A model generated the notes under the pieces. It saw only the letters and a list, made by a program, of their open reading frames with translations. It was not told where the DNA came from and searched no databases. The translations under genes and the position numbers were made by a program. From Chamaesiphon sp. (GTDB lineage Bacteria > Cyanobacteriota > Cyanobacteriia > Cyanobacteriales > Chamaesiphonaceae): DNA of 6,506 nt. Each line of letters opens with the position of its first letter. The first letter of the stretch is position 1. The stretch is from contig JAJAYU010000182.1 of NCBI GenBank assembly GCA_026786125.1, positions 1-6,506 of the forward strand, written 5' to 3'. Shown one piece after another: positions 5,083-6,506 of the stretch.

Positions 5083-5264
5083 CAACTATCAATTATTCTC
5101 CTAGCTCCTAGGTCAAGGCTATTGCTAAGGCAAACGCTCCGCTACCGCCAACAACTACTTGTACTGTTCGCGTAGCGTCTGCTTTAGCAGAGCGTAGCCG
5201 TTCGCGTAGCGTCTCGTTCGCGAAGCGTCTCCGATAGGAGAAGAGAAGTATCAACTATCAATTA
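5083..5264. repeat. 13-bp direct repeat bracketing the repeat-rich spacer
   Basis: CAACTATCAATTA occurs at 5083-5095 and again at 5252-5264, in the same orientation. The two copies flank about 156 bp that contain all the GCGTAGCGTCT-type repeats. This could be a target duplication from insertion of the block, recombination between short repeats, or simply a second intergenic repeat word that is common near such blocks. No transposase or long terminal inverted repeats are present. Confidence 0.5.
5122..5241. repeat. Cyanobacterial short tandem/interspersed repeats (GCGTAGCGTCT type)
   Basis: Copies of TTCGCG[TA]AGCGTCT lie at 5167-5180, 5201-5214 and 5217-5230; the last two form a 16-bp tandem pair. 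Between them TCTGC-TTTA-GCAGA (5178-5191) is a small hairpin, and TCTCC-GATA-GGAGA (5228-5241) is another. A related degenerate block in the opposite sense (GGCAAACGCTCCGCTACC type) lies near 5129-5146. Such words are dispersed in spacers of Nostoc, Calothrix and related genomes. They are non-coding; transcribed, they would fold into successive small hairpins and might end the DUF3891 transcript. Confidence 0.75.
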
Positions 5265-5275
5265 ATTAAAAAGCG

Positions 5276-6506
5276 ATGTTAATGATTAGATCACTTGTTT
5301 ACAGTCATGGGACTGATTTATTGGCTCAAACCGATGTGATTCGCGAGACGACGATCGCGGCTTTTTCAGGGCCACAATTCTTTACAGCATTGGTTGCGGG
5401 GCTGTTTCTGACCTTCGGATTTCAGATGTTATTGACCAATTTGTCAGTAGCGGCAGGAATTTCAGTCGTGAATTTTTCGGGAAATGATGACGATCGCAAA
5501 TCATCCGATAGTTCGGGTAGTACGATCCACACGATCGGTACTGCTGTTGGCGTATGGACATTAGTTACCGTCAGCATCGCCCTATTTGTCGCTTGTTTAT
5601 TGGCAGTCAAGCTGAGCTTGGTGCCGACGGCAATGATGGGAGCGACGATCGGATTATCGATTTGGGCGGCCTATTTCTCGATTTTGGTCTGGATTAGTTC
5701 GACGACTGTCGGTTCCCTCGTTGGCTCGGTGGTAAATACGGCAACTAGAGGATTTCAGGCAGTCTTTGGCACGGCAACAGCCGCGCTAGGGATGAAAGCG
5801 GCTGGTTCGGAATTGGTTTCATCAGCAGAAGCCGCCGCTGCCGCCGTCCGCCGCGAAATGACTGCATATATCGATCCCCAAGATGTCCAAGCATCTTTTC
5901 AGGATTTAGTTGGTAAGGTAAAACCGCCCGAACTAGATCTGCAAGGGATTCGGGCGGAATTTGAGAAAATTCTCAAAGACTCGGAACTGAGTAAAGTTGT
6001 GGATAAAGATAATTTACCCACCCTCAGCAGGGATACTTTTGAAAATCTCCTCAAGGAGCGCACCGATCTCTCCCCCCGCGATGTCAAAAAGATCGTCGAT
6101 GAACTAGATCGATCGTGGAGTGGTACTTTGGGCGGGATTAAGCATGGCGGCGGCATCAAGCAACTGATCGATTTAGTCAAATCCGCCAAGCCCCAAGATC
6201 TGCTTTCTGGTGGCTTCTCTGGGCAGCTCGATCGATTGGTCAAGGACATGGGTAAAGGGGAAAATTCCAGCCAGTTGGAACAAGGTTTAGGTGCCTTAAT
6301 GGGGATAATTTTGGGTCGGGCGGACTTATCCGATCTCGATGTCGAAAAAATTAAAGGTCAGCTCAAAACTGCTCAGACACTGATCCAAGACCAGGCTGAA
6401 AAAGTCACTGGTAAAGTGCCACCACTATCTCCAGGTGCCAGCGTCATCCATGCCGATGTCGAACACTATCTGCGCGACACTTACTCCTGGCAACTTACAC
6501 CAGAGC
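5276..6506 (+). CDS. Large cyanobacterial membrane protein of unknown function, 3' end beyond window
   Basis: The frame is open from the ATG at 5276 to the right edge with no stop, giving 410 residues of an incomplete protein. An ATG at 5282 is an equal alternative start, and neither has a good ribosome site. Three hydrophobic segments appear at about 35-64, 88-111 and 114-140, separated by a polar Asp/Ser-rich loop (66-85). After them comes a Gly/Ala/Thr-rich region (145-190), then a long soluble region with repeated short modules: DLSPRDVKKIVDEL at 264-277 and DLSDLDVEKIKGQL at 350-363, plus an ADVEHYLRDT segment at 393-402. This matches my memory of a cyanobacterial family of around a thousand residues often labelled MFS transporter. 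Three helices and a repeat-bearing soluble domain do not fit the twelve-helix MFS fold, so that label is doubtful. Codon use and CGATCG words match the surroundings. The function is unknown; a membrane-anchored scaffold is only a guess. Confidence 0.82.
   Translation, partial: MLMIRSLVYSHGTDLLAQTDVIRETTIAAFSGPQFFTALVAGLFLTFGFQMLLTNLSVAAGISVVNFSGNDDDRKSSDSSGSTIHTIGTAVGVWTLVTVSIALFVACLLAVKLSLVPTAMMGATIGLSIWAAYFSILVWISSTTVGSLVGSVVNTATRGFQAVFGTATAALGMKAAGSELVSSAEAAAAAVRREMTAYIDPQDVQASFQDLVGKVKPPELDLQGIRAEFEKILKDSELSKVVDKDNLPTLSRDTFENLLKERTDLSPRDVKKIVDELDRSWSGTLGGIKHGGGIKQLIDLVKSAKPQDLLSGGFSGQLDRLVKDMGKGENSSQLEQGLGALMGIILGRADLSDLDVEKIKGQLKTAQTLIQDQAEKVTGKVPPLSPGASVIHADVEHYLRDTYSWQLTPE

Noticed and set aside
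5167..5232. CRISPR array
   Set aside because: The repeats are 14-16 bp, adjacent or irregularly spaced with no unique spacers of constant length; they are cyanobacterial dispersed short repeats.
5899..6249. Minus-strand open frame of 116 codons
   Set aside because: It is antisense to the membrane protein gene; the Ser/Arg/Pro-rich composition is typical of a shadow frame.

Overview
The window is cyanobacterial chromosome. The evidence is a photosystem I gene (psaE), a short-Q-loop cytochrome bd quinol oxidase pair (cydAB), three copies of the cyanobacterial HIP1 octamer GCGATCGC, many smaller CGATCG-type words, and an intergenic block of the GCGTAGCGTCT-type short repeats common in filamentous and some unicellular cyanobacteria. 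The genus cannot be fixed from the sequence alone. Several small families here (DUF3891, a DUF6658-like lipoprotein, a 68-residue protein usually labelled acetyltransferase, and a large unnamed membrane protein) also look typically cyanobacterial; those names come from recalled families, not from a search.

Layout. 1-182 is the psaE upstream region, with a repeated GGTAGA word, a perfect 6-bp hairpin and a good extended -10. 183-557 is psaE on the plus strand, with an unusual tail of about 65 residues after the normal PsaE core. 558-675 holds two hairpins, one overlapping the psaE stop codon and one inside a small terminal-inverted-repeat element. 676-3138 is cydAB on the minus strand (cydA then cydB, 12 bp apart), convergent with psaE. 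3139-3453 is a divergent regulatory region with a 25-bp palindrome on the cydA side and a TTGACA box on the other. 3454-3975 encodes a secreted or lipid-anchored small protein. 4093-4299 and 4346-5071 encode a small conserved protein and a DUF3891 protein. 5072-5275 is a repeat-rich spacer. From 5276 to the right edge runs an incomplete plus-strand gene for a large membrane protein.

How the genes fit together. PsaE helps ferredoxin dock at photosystem I and supports cyclic electron flow. CydAB oxidises plastoquinol/ubiquinol-type quinols with oxygen and can relieve an over-reduced membrane. Their proximity is compatible with photosynthetic and respiratory redox balancing, but they are convergent and not one operon. 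The genes after 3454 have no obvious functional link to these two. No complete novel multi-gene system is evident. The most notable items are the PsaE extension, a sequence element shared by the psaE and lipoprotein upstream regions, the palindrome before cydA, the direct repeat bracketing the repeat block, and the repeated modules in the truncated membrane protein.
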